The translations under genes and the position numbers were made by a program. From Thuidium tamariscinum (lineage: Eukaryota; Streptophyta; Bryopsida; Hypnales; Thuidiaceae), in NCBI GenBank assembly GCA_947034885.2, contig OX344752.2, positions 1,426,001 to 1,490,000 of the forward strand: a stretch of DNA of 64,000 bases, given 5' to 3'. Below are positions 13,101 to 23,917 of the stretch, in pieces. Below the pieces are notes generated by a model. It made no database searches, was not told where the DNA came from, and saw only the letters and a list, made by a program, of their open reading frames with translations. Every line of letters starts with the position of its first letter. The stretch's first letter is position 1.

Positions 13101-14202
13101 CTCGTTTCCTCGTCGAGTTTCTCGTTCGGCATGGTCTGCCATATGCAAACACTGCTCTCTCGTCAACTATTCCAACAAGCATTTCTAGCATACAAGTGAT
13201 AATAATAAATCAAAGATCCCTGCCACAGAAAAGCTCTACGATTGTGAAGTAGGCACCACCTCATTACGATGACATATCCAGACTCGATTTCTGTTTAAAT
13301 GGCAACACTTCACGTTCACGATATAAACCTAATTTTCAGAACTTCAACTGACAAAACGGGCACATTTCATGATACTAACAGGCCAGATATCCCTTGTTAA
13401 CCCTACATGCCTAGAATGCCCTGTTGGAGCTTCTCAAGTCACAAATAGTGCTACATAATGACAATTTCATAGAGCTCAGAACATTATCAAAAAAAATTCA
13501 TTTATCTCCTGGAGTTTTTCAATCACAAAAATAAATAAAGCAAATTAAGTGACGCATGAAACCTCTAAAAAAAAATTCCAAAAATGCCCATCGTTAAATC
13601 CAGGAGATACGGTTACGGTTATTCATTCTAAGCGTGTCAAAATATTTCTACGTATGTGATTCTCAAATATCTTCATCTTCTCATTCAAATCACCTAAACC
13701 TACAAATAGATTTGAATTTCAATTTTGAAGTAATGGCAAAATTCAATAAATAAGTCACTAGACAGAAACATCACTTTCATTTTGCTATAATCTATAAACA
13801 CCATAGCTCTAAATTGCGCAACCTACACACAAAACTCGAATTTCTATTCAAATTCCCGTATTGACAAACAATTCCGAAGGACGACAATCCAGAATTTCCA
13901 TCCCAGAGCAAGAAAAGTCTCAACAATTTCACATCACCGGAATTGCAACTACGACAGTCAGCAAATGCAATTCGCAAGCCGACCTGGGAAGCAGGTCCTG
14001 AGGAAGAAGCCATCACAGAAAACGGGCGCATCCACGAGCCACCACTAATCCGAGGTCGCAAGCTTTGGGGACAGAGTGGCCTTCGCAAATGGCAGCCACG
14101 ACGGTTTGATGCGGCGACAATTGTGCACAGCTGGGTCACGAGTGACGGAGCTGCGAGAGTGCGAGGGCATGTGGAGAGCGGCACTGCCATTCGGAGCGCC
14201 AT
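10186..14202 (-). CDS. Pyridoxamine-phosphate-oxidase-like FMN-binding split-barrel protein with DUF2470 domain, probably plastid-targeted
   Basis: My ten-exon model, in coding order, is 14202-13984, 13135-13073, 12747-12661, 12194-12096, 11862-11767, 11673-11608, 11304-11193 joined to 11045-10978, 10853-10788, 10664-10614, 10490-10426 and 10234-10186. That counts the two joined pieces as separate exons with an intron, giving eleven segments. Phases agree and it encodes 346 aa. Residues 1-73 are Ser/Arg-rich with few acidic residues, like a chloroplast transit peptide. Residues about 105-210 form the split barrel (KYDGFPLGSMV, ISSLSPHT, CSLLVARD, then LRKHPDAFW and VDFGDFRF). DUF2470 follows, with HMNRDH at 272-277 and LQVDRLGFN near 300. 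This matches the Arabidopsis family that includes At3g03890, At3g21140 and At1g51560 (HugZ-like). A role in tetrapyrrole or haem metabolism is known only for relatives. The weakest junction is the donor at 11193. Intron 2 holds a TTAA-family MITE. Confidence 0.87.
12818..13044. mobile_element. Short TTAA-family (piggyBac-like) MITE in an intron
   Basis: Left end CCCCTAAAAGACCAAGG and right end CTTGGTCCTTTAGGG are inverted, matching the termini of the 0.9-kb elements at 14638 and 45299. The left flank is CTAA; the right TTAA has decayed. It lies wholly inside intron 2 of the FMN-binding gene, between the exons ending at 13073 and starting at 12747. Its interior resembles 61490-61620 in an intron of the MSL gene. 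Confidence 0.7.
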
Positions 14203-14637
14203 TGCCACTACTGCAGCTGTTGTTGCGTGAGGGAGATGATCTTTCTGCGACAAGCGAAGAAAAGCAAAGGGAACGCAGGGGCTTATCACCGTGGTGTTGG
14301 GATCTCGTACGTACTACGTAGAGCCTTGGTAACGACCTATCGCTGGTGTGAAAGGGACCCTTTAGGCTTGAGAGCGTTTTTTTGTATGAGTCGGTGTTCC
14401 GAGCTCCAAGATGAATTTTGTGGCCATCATGGCCAATTCAAAACTTGCAAGTGCATCAAATCTAAGGTAGAACAGCCCATTGCAGGCAAATGACCCATAA
14501 GGATTTTCTTAACCCTGAAGCGCTCCAACGTCCATATTCTGGACAATGAACAGAGGGCTTCAAGGCACTGTTTCATCCAATTAATTTTGCATTTATCAAA
14601 TGTAACACTTGAATCTAGAAAAGACAACCTTCCTTAA
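14203..14637. promoter_or_regulatory. Upstream region of the FMN-binding gene
   Basis: The gene start is divergent from this stretch, so the promoter and 5' leader should lie here; I see no convincing TATA box. The GC-rich part ends near 14330. From about 14510 the sequence is a dispersed repeat also found at 44990-45110 (shared ATCTAGAAAAGACAACCTTC), into which the next element inserted. Confidence 0.4.
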
Positions 14638-15555
14638 CCCCTAAAGGACCATTGTCCCCTCGGGGGACAATTTGGAGTTCGGGCAGGTTCCGTTGACCTC
14701 AATTTTTAATGAATCTTTTTGAAACTTTCTCATAAGATAGGAAAACTGATTACCTTCATGGGAATGTAATTTTTATTTCAATTGGTGACCGGGAGCAAAA
14801 GTTATACCACAAAAAGCCCAAATTTTCATTCGGCGGGCAGAATCTTTTTTTTTGCAAAAAGTCAAAATTTTATTTTTTATTTTTTATTTTCTAAAATAAT
14901 ATATTTTTGCCTACATGTGAAGCTTTGATTCACTCTATTTGGACTTATAATGAGAAAGTTATGGACAATCTTGTTTTTCGGGCAATCTAAACAATTTCTT
15001 GAAAAAATAACTTATAGGATTCATTTTTGAATGCAATTTTCACAATTTTTCAAAAAAAATTGTTGGACAAGGTTATGTTTACTTTCTAGAACAATCTCAC
15101 CATTGGAATTATTGTATTTCAATCCCATCTTAGAGTTATTAACCATTTAGTTTTTCTTTCAATCTTGGACCTACATCTACTTAACAATTTTTTAAAGAAT
15201 CAAAATCAAGTGTTTTTTGTGTGAAATTTTTTCCTAGACTCTCAACTCAATTTCTTAACACAAAAAATTATAAATTCAAAGTCTATAGTGCAATTTTTTA
15301 ATACAAATTCCAGTCAAAGTCATCTGAAATTGCAAACCATAGTTCAAAAAAACTTGTATTTCCAACTTTGAATGCTCATATCTTCCAATCTGTACGGTCA
15401 AACTTCATGAAATTTTTACCACTTGATCTCAATCAAGTTAAGTACAAGATCCTACGGTTAGATTCTTAAAAAAAATTTGTTTTCTTGGATGAATGCAACA
15501 GAAATGACAGTTTTGAGAGGTTTTTGACAGAAAAAAGGCCTTGGTCCTTTAGGGG
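14638..15555. mobile_element. TTAA-flanked piggyBac-like non-autonomous element, 918 bp
   Basis: Termini are CCCCTAAAGGACCATTGTC and, inverted, GGCCTTGGTCCTTTAGGGG. TTAA lies directly outside both ends (14634-14637 and 15556-15559). The related stretch at 45085-45105 reads through the same flanks without the insertion (ACAACCTTCTTGATTGACCA), giving an empty site. TTAA duplication plus CCC-starting inverted ends are piggyBac hallmarks. The interior is AT-rich and I see no transposase frame. Confidence 0.8.
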
Positions 15556-15701
15556 TTAATGACCAAATTCATTAAATTCTGGTAAATGGTATATCTGTAC
15601 AAAGTCATAAGCAAAAATGTGCAAAAATCCTAAAAAAGATTGAGATGTTTTAGGGTTAAGGCCATAATCAATGTCTTATCTCATACTAATGCAGTGATTA
15701 T

Positions 15702-16312
15702 GGTAGGAGGCTCATAAACCGTGCAAGCTTTGCACCTGCCCAGTAGGAGGGTTTGAAATGGATAGCTCATTGTGAAAAAATGAATTGTGAATTATATTGA
15801 AACATGCTAAGATTTGATTTTTACTATTTGAATGGATGGTTTTAAAGTTACAATGGATTCAATTCTAATTAAGTGGGTAGGTGCCTACTGATTTTATTCA
15901 AAATAAAAAACAGTTGTTGAACTACCTTCTTTCAAGTGTTAAAAAAATCTTAAATAATAATTAATTGAAGACTTCTTTTCAGTTTTCGAAAGGGACACAT
16001 TTAGAAACCATTTCTAATGCTTTTTACATGTTGCATTACTAGCCGTTTTTGAACCAAGCCAGATTCTTTTTGAAACTGCGCATGTAAGTTATGGGTTTTC
16101 AAAGCCTACTGATCACAAATAGAGTCCTATGACAAATTGTGTTTGAAAATTCATAACTACTTCAATAATGCTTCAAAAAATATGAAACGACTTTGTTAGA
16201 TTCCTCATCTATACCTCCTTGACTGAAAAATAAACTAAAAATATTTCCATCTAAAGACATACATGGAAAAGGTAGATCAGCTCTTAAATGAGTGGTTTTT
16301 GAGCCTCCTACC
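15702..16312. mobile_element. Non-autonomous TIR DNA element, 611 bp
   Basis: The terminal repeats are GGTAGGAGGCTCATAAACC and its inverse GGTTTTTGAGCCTCCTACC, one mismatch in 19. No clear target duplication is visible. The same family lies inverted at 25743-26578 and as fragments at 5801-6122 and 26697-26860. No coding frame. Superfamily not assigned. Confidence 0.75.
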
Positions 16313-19030
16313 AGAGTAACCTCATTAGGAAACAACCAACTATTTTAGTGTAAATTCGAAAGTGAATTTTTAAGGTCTTCTACATTAGGAAATATTGTGA
16401 CTGCTTTAGAAGAGTACAGTGAACATTGTGGATATAGTTGCATGTTGGTTTTGGAGTTGTCTATACACTTTTTTGGAATGAACAGTCTAAAATTTATTAG
16501 AAAATTCATACTTGGCAAAAAAAACACCATAATTTCAATTGTTATCATGGTTTCTCACACTTGTTTTTGTATAAAAAAAAATTGGAAATTTTTAGCAATG
16601 GCATGAGGGTAAATTCCTAATTCTAACCATAATGAATTATTTTACCTAATTGTATGTATTGTTTTTCAAATCTTAAGAATTTCAAATCTTAAAAAATCAA
16701 AATAGTAATTACATTGTATAATGTTGCAGTTGACACTAAGTGTTAGATGGATCACAAAGAATCTTTCTGTGTAGGACATATTAAGTATAATGTTCATTCT
16801 TGAAATTTTGTTTATAAATGGTAAGTCTTGTACAATACTTTGACCTCGAAAGAGTGCTTTTGGAATTTTTAAAGCAAATAATTCATGCAATACCAAAACA
16901 AATGATTTTCATGGTGACCAACTTGGTGTTCAAAGGTTAACCTACAAACATTGAGGTGAACATTTGGCGTTTAGTGAATGACAAGGAAGTTTCTTGTATC
17001 AGAAAAGTACCCCCTGCATTGCATCACTATTGTTTCAATGGGGTTGCAATAGAGTATTTAAAGTATACTATTTTAGTACTAAAGTAGTACTACAACAACA
17101 TAATTTCAACAGGAGACAATGTTCTAACTAAGATTGTACTATTGCAATGTTGAAAATAGTAGTTTTTCAATACTCTACTACAACCCCATTGAAACAGAAC
17201 TACATCAATATTGAGGCAACGGGGAGCTTTTTCCCGACATCAATGTGTAGGATAGAAGTACAACGATTCATCCTTAGAATTAGAAGTGGAAGGGGAAGAT
17301 CTTCTATAGTACAGTACTTTGACAGTACTTTGACTTCTAATGAGTACTTTTGAATTTTTTTTTATACCAATGATGATTCTCACAGCTTCAAAATGGATGC
17401 CATCAATCCATCCTTCAAGGGTTAATGGTGCTGCATGCTCTGTGAATGAATTATCCAGTTACAATGTACAACATGTTCACCTCTCAAAACATCCAAAAGT
17501 CAGAAATCAATTTCATAAGAAGGGTGAATTGCAAAATTCCTTGCTGTGATGTATCCTTTTGTTGAGAAATTTTATGATTTTCAAAGATGGTTTTGGCAAT
17601 ATCTTGTAAACACATATGAATCAAATGTATTTCAGTCAAAATACTATGCAAATTTCATGGTATTTCAATATTATCTTATTGTAAATTTGAGTACAGTAAT
17701 AGAACAATAGTGATCCCAATCTGCTTAAAATTTTTACTGTACTCAACTCACAGTACTGTAATTCATAACTTCAAAACAATTTCATGCCAATCCTAACTCT
17801 GTAACATCTCAAAGCTAGTCAAGCCTCAAGCTGATTCAAATACATTATTTTTTATCATAGGTGGTCCCTTTTGTGGGCATCCCAGTAAGTGTTTGTAAAC
17901 TGAATCCGGTCCAGAAGTAGGTCTAAATTCGTTTCAATAATGTCCCTCTTTTGAAGGATGAGAATGGTATCCATACTTGAACTCACAATGAAGTATTCTA
18001 TCTATTGCTACAAATTTTTGGTTCAAGTATAGCTAAATGTATCCAATTAAAAGCCTTATTTACAATATATGAGTAGCAAGGATAATTATTTTGTAAGAAA
18101 TTCACTATTTATAGCCACATTACTTTTTAGTGGTGCAAAAATCTTTTGTGGTGGTGAATGATTGACCAATGACCACTCCAAGCAATTTAGTGGGGGATAA
18201 TTTATCACTCACAAGCTGTATGATTGTTTTCTTGAAGTAATATTAGCAATAGATTCCTCTATTTTGAAAAATGAAATCGCTTATTTGCTACAAAATTTAG
18301 AGACGATATTGTTCTATTTTGAATGAATTCACACATTTTAGACAAAGATATGTATTTTCGCATTTTAGATAAATACATGCATTTTGATCTACATTTTGTA
18401 TGTTTCATCGACAATGATGGATGTAAATAGCTTCACTACTTTAGTAGAGAGGCATAAATACTCTTGGCAATTTGCCATCCAAAATTGACTTTGTTTAGGG
18501 ACTATCAACAAGCCTATTGGAAATTTGAGGAGCTTTTTGAGGAGCTTTCTAAACATGGACCTAGAATATGTCAAGTCTATCTTATTTTAATAAATAATAT
18601 AACCAAGTGGATTGAGAATATATGATAAAAAATTAGCAAAAATAGGCCTTTCTATCCTACAGTTGATGACCTCATTAACACTGTAGAAAAATCTAAAGAA
18701 TTTATGTTGTAGTAAAGATCAAGATGTCAAAGTGGTCATATGAAGTAGGTCTTGCAAGATAAATCTTGTATTAAGGAGGGCAATTGTAAAAAGCTCCCTA
18801 CTTTGTATTGTGTTTAGTAATTCTATGTTCTTCACCTCACCCACATGATTTCGGGCCTTCAAGTGCAAATATGAATTCAAAATTTCAAAATTTCATTATT
18901 TGCGTGGCAAAAAAAAGTCCAAATTCAGCCTGCAAGGCCCACTTCTGAATATCATTTTCCCCAAATAATGGATGGATAATCCATTTTTTTAAATAGTGGA
19001 AAAAACACTCTGAATGTAAGTTACTGTAGG
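16313..19030. other. AT-rich repeat DNA between the FMN-binding and Kir genes
   Basis: Stretches 16720-16870 and 17237-17350 are relatives of one another and of the reverse complement of 25985-26110 (shared GGAAGATCTTCTATAGTAC-type block). A foldback lies at 17033-17196. From 17360 to 18600 I see no conserved coding frame; 18400-18780 has protein-like short runs broken by stops, not identifiable. Confidence 0.45.
17028..17202. mobile_element. Foldback MITE, about 170 bp
   Basis: The left arm GTTTCAATGGGGTTGCAATA and right arm TACTACAACCCCATTGAAAC are inverted repeats extending about 40 bp inward (AGAGTATT with AATACTCT). It has no open frame. Target duplication unclear. Confidence 0.65.
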
Positions 19031-20940
19031 CCCTTGGATTCAGACAGTCTGAATCCAAAGCAGGCATTTCGTCATCGGAAGACTGTCATAATCAAAGCTC
19101 CCTTGTACGGCCCGGCCCCGGCCAGGACCATCACGCCGGCGACGCCGCAACAGCGAACGGATTGTGCGTGTGTGGGTGCCGCGCATATTCCCACAGCCCC
19201 CCCACGTTTAAACCATTACGTGTGCCGTTCCCAAGTGGAGCGACGACGATGATTTCCGCTTCAGATTTCACTGCAAACCTCGAGACGTGACAGTCCAACG
19301 GTCGTCCATTTCTCGAATATATCTAAGCCCGCCTCGGCCAGCGCAGCGAGCGCGCACTCATCACGGAGTCGTTCAGGCAGGCAGTCACGCATGGCGTGCC
19401 GTGTGTTGCAAATGGAGTAAGTTAAACCTCTGCCCGAGACCACCGGCCAACCCTCCGAAGCTAAGGCGCAGCCCTTCGATTCAGCAGTTCTTATCTTTCA
19501 ATTGGTTGATGAACTTCACGGTGCAATGATTCTGAACTCGCCATTCAAGCTCAGCCGTAACAACGGAAGTCGGCAGATATTGTCGGGGTTGGTAATTTGC
19601 AGAGGAGACTTCGGAACAAACGAGGTGCGTTTTCTTGGCTTTGCAACCCTAATTGATTTGCTTCTTTTGAATTTTGGGGGGTTGGGGAGGGTCGTTTGTA
19701 TGTTAATGTCGAGCTGCGGGAGTGTGCAGCTTCGAAATTTGTAGTGGGAGGAGGAGAAATTGAATTGGTCGGCGAAATCGTGATAGTGAACTTTTTATGG
19801 TTCTGTTTTGCTCGGAAGTTTCTGGTGTTTGAATATCAGAAGCTCCGGTTCTGACGACTGTTGACAAGTGGTGTTGTTCAATCCACTGTAGCTCTGTAAC
19901 TGTGCCGTAAGGTGCTTAGATTGGCTTGTACTTGCTCAATTTGACCGTTTTTGCGAAGGATAGGTTCTTGAGGTGTTGTGTTTTTGTCAATTGGGTGTAC
20001 GATGTCACTCCATTTGCATGCAGTCCGCAAGGGTCTCCTAATCAAATTGCAGAACAAGTTTTAATGGGATTACAACATGGATACAAACCTGAAGGTGTTG
20101 TGTTACTGCTGCTTTGGTTCTGAGGTTGTTTCTGTGATGCAGCCACTCGGTGGTGTATTTGATCTAGCGCATGACCCGAATGAATTGAAGACCCACCTGC
20201 ACTCTAGTAATGTAAAGCAATGTAAGTGCTCGTCGCCGATGCTTAGCAATGTCAAGGAGATGAACTTGTACATAATCAAGTATGTGTACCTCCTGTGTTG
20301 TTAACCAATTAGACAGGCTAAGGTACTGATGGAATGACACGTGGATTCTGAACCCCTGAAGGACCGAGATGGTTTTGAAATGACCGATTCAATTGATCAT
20401 TATGTGAAGAATATAACTCAGACGCTTTGAAATTTTGATTAGGTGAAGACCATTTTGCTTGTGTTGATCAAAATATAGATAACCCATTTGACCTCTTAGA
20501 GGTGCGAGAAAAGGACTTCAGGCTTCTAGGTCCTAATTGTACAATCTTAAGTTATATGAGAATCCGTGATCGAAGCTGGAAGATGTATTTGGATAACCAT
20601 TTGCAACTATTCTGTTGATTTATTTAGCTAGACAAATGTTTGGTGTGTATTTGGTTTGTCAGTTGACGTCTCTTTGTCAAAGTTGTGTGGGCTTGCAAGT
20701 GACATTCTGGAAATAGTCTATGTCCAGTCATGCTGTGGCTTTTCTGCTCAGGATTTGCCCTCAGATGTCCTCAACATACAGCAAAATTCATTAATTCATG
20801 AAAATCTGTGCGGGGCGGAAATAGTGTCGTAATTTATCGTTTAAGTTCGAGTTTTTGAGACGGCGATTTTGATTCAAGGGTGAGGTTTTGGTCATAGGTG
20901 TCGTGGAGGCCATGGTTTTGCGAAATCGAGTTAGGGAGAG
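19031..20940 (+). promoter_or_regulatory. GC-rich leader and probable 5' UTR region of the Kir gene
   Basis: A sharp rise in GC begins near 19080, just after a perfect 12-bp inverted repeat at about 19034-19059 (TTGGATTCAGAC and its complement). Possible splice signals suggest a 5' UTR intron (donor GAGGTGCG near 19622; acceptors such as TTTTCTGCTCAGG near 20750). A one-sided TTAA-family terminus (AACCCCTGAAGGACCG) occurs near 20350. The stretch 20630-20760 resembles 25020-25150 and 52000-52110 downstream. Transcription start not located. Confidence 0.45.
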
Positions 20941-22515
20941 ATGAAGGGTGAAGAGTTTCGAAGGGCACCGTTGGAGAGTGTGGACGGGTTGAGCAGGATG
21001 ACAGGGTTTGAAGGAGGAAGGATAGGCGAGTTGAGGACGTTGTTATTGCGGCAGCAGCGGAAGGCACAGAAGCTGCCTTTGGTGGATCACAAGGGGCGGT
21101 TGAATGTGGAAACCAGGGGGCTGCCAAAGACGTTTTTGTACTGGGGGGATTTATTTCATACTTTAGTAAACATGCCCACGCCCCGGTTCATTGGCATCTT
21201 GATGCTGAACTATTTTTTTCTCTTTGTTGGCTTTGGAGTGCCCTACTATTACGATGCTTATAATAACAACTGCATTCCAGGAGTGCTGACGTTCGACCAT
21301 GCTCTCTGGTTCAGTGTCCAGACGTCTATGACCATCGGCTATGGTGGGGAGTTAACCCCGGACCCGAGTTGTCGCCTTACCAACATCATGGTGGTGGTGC
21401 AGTCACTGGCAAGCTTGCTTGTGGCTTATTCTTTACTTGGCGTGTTTTACGTCCGATTCTCACGTCCTGCGCGGCGGGCACAGACGATAATCTTCAGTCG
21501 GTATTGCACGATGCACGAGGAAGATGGGGTCCCTGTGATTTCTTTGCGTATTGCGAATATTCGGAAGCACCAGATCATTGAGGCGACTGTGCGGTTGTTG
21601 ATCGGGTTCAACAACACACTCGGGGGTAGCGCTGACGATCTCGAGACAGTGTTTCATTTCACGTCGTTGCCCGTGATTGGTGGCAACCAGGTGTTTCTAG
21701 GGTTGCCTTGCGCAGTGAAACATCCCATCACGAGCACGAGCCCGTTGTATGGGTTGAGCATCAGTGATTTGGAGGATGCGGATTGCGAGCTTCTGGTGCT
21801 GTTGGAGGGTGTGGACGCGTCCACCTCGTGCAAGCTTCAAGCAAGGCACTCTTACTTGCCCAAGGACATACGGCAGAACGTCATGCACGAGACGATGGTG
21901 TTCCGGTCCCCAAACGGCCGTCGCTGCGTGGATTTTACGAAGTTTGATACGTTGTTGCCTGTGGCGTCCGCGTCGCTGATTACGCGTCCGGATTCCTCCG
22001 CCGCGCTGCCGCCAATTTCGCAGGCGGCACAGGCAGCTCGTTATGCGTTTCTGGCGTCTTCGGGAGCGTCTCGACGTGATGATGACGATGGTGACAATCC
22101 TCGGATGTGGGACCTTCTGAATGCGTCAGCCTCGGACATACGAGAGCGAGTGCAGCAGCAGCAAGAGCGAGAGTACTTGCTTAGGGGACCTCGCCGGCTC
22201 CTGAGGTCAGGCTCCGAAAACTCCTGGCTGGAGCAGCTGAATTGGTATCCCCAAAGCGCTAGTATGCCTGTGGGGTTGCGCAGGAATAACGAATTCGCAT
22301 TTACAGCGTCGGAGGCGTCGAGTGAGACTGAGGAGCTGGAACTGAAGCTAGAGGCAGCTGAGGCGCAGGTGCACACGTTGAAGAAGCAGTTGGTTGAATT
22401 GGCCACGAGGGTGCACCAAACGCTGCAGCAATCTTCGACTGCTGCTGATGCTGACAGAGGCCCTCTCATTGCTTTTGCCTCCCAAGCTCTTTCCATGGCC
22501 CCGCCCTCGACTTAA
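20941..22515 (+). CDS. Inward-rectifier potassium channel (Kir/IRK family)
   Basis: An intronless 524-aa frame; an in-frame TAG lies two codons before the start ATG. The Kir fold is complete: N-terminal KGRLNV (51-56), slide helix near 66-78, TM1 about 83-103, pore helix, filter TIGYG (131-135), TM2 about 147-170 with VVVQS, the lipid-facing RPARRAQT motif (175-182), and the cytoplasmic beta domain (IRKHQIIEA, SPLYGLS, LLVLLEG, ARHSYLP). Cys111 and Cys144 match the conserved pore-flanking disulfide pair of animal Kir channels. Equivalents of Kir2.1 Glu224 and Glu299 are Glu214 and Glu289. Three control positions differ: Kir2.1 Glu138 and Arg148 (pore salt bridge) are Gln127 and Glu137, and Asp172 is Ala162. 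A Ser/Arg-rich tail ends in a coiled coil (about 455-500). Expected role: K+ flux across a membrane; which membrane is unknown. Confidence 0.95.
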   Translation: MKGEEFRRAPLESVDGLSRMTGFEGGRIGELRTLLLRQQRKAQKLPLVDHKGRLNVETRGLPKTFLYWGDLFHTLVNMPTPRFIGILMLNYFFLFVGFGVPYYYDAYNNNCIPGVLTFDHALWFSVQTSMTIGYGGELTPDPSCRLTNIMVVVQSLASLLVAYSLLGVFYVRFSRPARRAQTIIFSRYCTMHEEDGVPVISLRIANIRKHQIIEATVRLLIGFNNTLGGSADDLETVFHFTSLPVIGGNQVFLGLPCAVKHPITSTSPLYGLSISDLEDADCELLVLLEGVDASTSCKLQARHSYLPKDIRQNVMHETMVFRSPNGRRCVDFTKFDTLLPVASASLITRPDSSAALPPISQAAQAARYAFLASSGASRRDDDDGDNPRMWDLLNASASDIRERVQQQQEREYLLRGPRRLLRSGSENSWLEQLNWYPQSASMPVGLRRNNEFAFTASEASSETEELELKLEAAEAQVHTLKKQLVELATRVHQTLQQSSTAADADRGPLIAFASQALSMAPPST

Positions 22516-23917
22516 ACCTCGCAGGCATTCGGCTCCTGGGATTTTCATCATATGCGGCAGCCCTTGCTGAAGGTTCTCTTACTCGCACGGACCGGAGCTT
22601 ATTGATTTGCGACAGCGCTTGTCGTCTTGATTGTTTCTGTCATTGCATATTCGTGGCAGGCCATTGCACTGAAATGCAAGTGAACGAGAGATATCGCTCA
22701 TTTGCAATTGCTGTAAACGAAGTTTAGTTTATGCCAAAAGGAAAGAAAAAGAGCATTTTCTCATGCCACAGATATGTGCACAAGTGCGATATTCTTAGTT
22801 GGGCATTGCCGGACAGATATGTGCCCCCAAGTGCTGTATTTTTTGCCAGTGTCCACTGGGCATTGCCGGACGCGTAATTCATGCCGGTCTCACAAAAGAG
22901 GCCGGGATCCTCCTTTGCTGGACGAATTCTATGAAGAGAACTCGACTGTGATGTGGTCTTGTGTTCTCCATGATTGTATGATGGACCGCTCAGCGTACAT
23001 TTTGCTGTGTGCTGCTGCTCTTCAATGCGATTGCAGACCTTGATATTGATTTCAATTCAACAGAGATAAGTCACTGGGCGTGGTGCAGGGTGTATCTCAA
23101 CTGTCTCTATTGATGAGCAACTGTGGACGTTACATTTCTTGCGTCATGCTTGGAACAATCCAGCCAAGTTGTCAATGGTAACATGAGCCCCAAGGATGAG
23201 ATCGACGTTTGTCCAGAGAAGATTCTGGCTAAGAGTCGTCTCTGTCGTTTCACCTCTCAAACCAGCTCCTTGTGTGCACTTGCTTCCTTCACGACGGACT
23301 TCCGACTCTCACACTCTCTGCAATCGTCTTTACTGTACCGCTTATACTTGTTTTCATTTTTTTGTGCCTAATTTTTGGTTTGAGCTCGAGATCGATTATT
23401 TCTGAGCCGTTTCCGAGAGTTATGGGATCAGAGTGGGTGAAGTGTTTGGTATTGTCGAGTTTTTGGTGTGGAGACTTGTCTGGTGCAGTTGTTTCGCGCT
23501 TTGACCCTTTCAGAGGAGAGGAGCGATGAGCAGGAAGTATTGGACATGAAGTGATTTCCTCGGGCAACGTTTGAGGCCGTTGTAAGCATGAATTCTGTCT
23601 GAACAGATGCTTACAACGTTGCCCGAGGAAATCACTTCATGTCAGAAACGTTTTCAGCGGTGTACACTAGATTTCAGGGGTTGGTGTCCCCCGTGCAGCA
23701 CTTGCCCCACCCACCAAATCCTGTGTTGACGTGAATTTTCGGCACGGGAGCATCAAGCTAGTTGTAATTCAGCCTGTCATTCAAGAGGTTCAAAGGCATA
23801 CTATGGCGTAGATTTCTGGCGTAATATTATGGCTCTTGCACGCAAGATCACTGTGATAGTACATCATTGCTCGTATCACTTGTTACAGTGACACCTAACT
23901 GGATAGCTTCTGCAAAT
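22516..23917 (+). other. Kir 3' region and GC-moderate relic DNA
   Basis: The Kir 3' UTR should lie in the first few hundred bases; no clear polyadenylation signal decided. Around 23272-23400 one frame encodes a strongly hydrophobic stretch (SAIVFTVPLILVFIFLCLIF), like a membrane helix, but it has no supporting exon context. A striking hairpin lies at 23543-23643. Confidence 0.4.
23543..23643. repeat. Near-perfect hairpin with 29-bp arms
   Basis: Positions 23543-23571 and 23615-23643 are exact reverse complements over 29 bases; the left arm begins GACATGAAGTGATTTCCTCG. The loop contains a second complementary pair (GTTGTAAGCAT with ATGCTTACAAC) that can extend the stem. It is about 1 kb downstream of the Kir stop. 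It could be a pre-miRNA-like stem, a siRNA source or a very young foldback. No function shown. Confidence 0.7.

Noticed and set aside
14227-14493. Plus-strand ORFs near 13.9-14.5 kb
   Set aside because: They lie opposite exon 1 of the FMN-binding gene and its leader; no homology.
20834-21127. Minus-strand ORF over the Kir N-terminus
   Set aside because: Shadow of the Kir frame; no independent support.
22041-22496. 151-codon ORF antisense to the Kir tail
   Set aside because: Mirror of the Kir reading frame; Ser/Cys-rich composition reflects the complementary codons.
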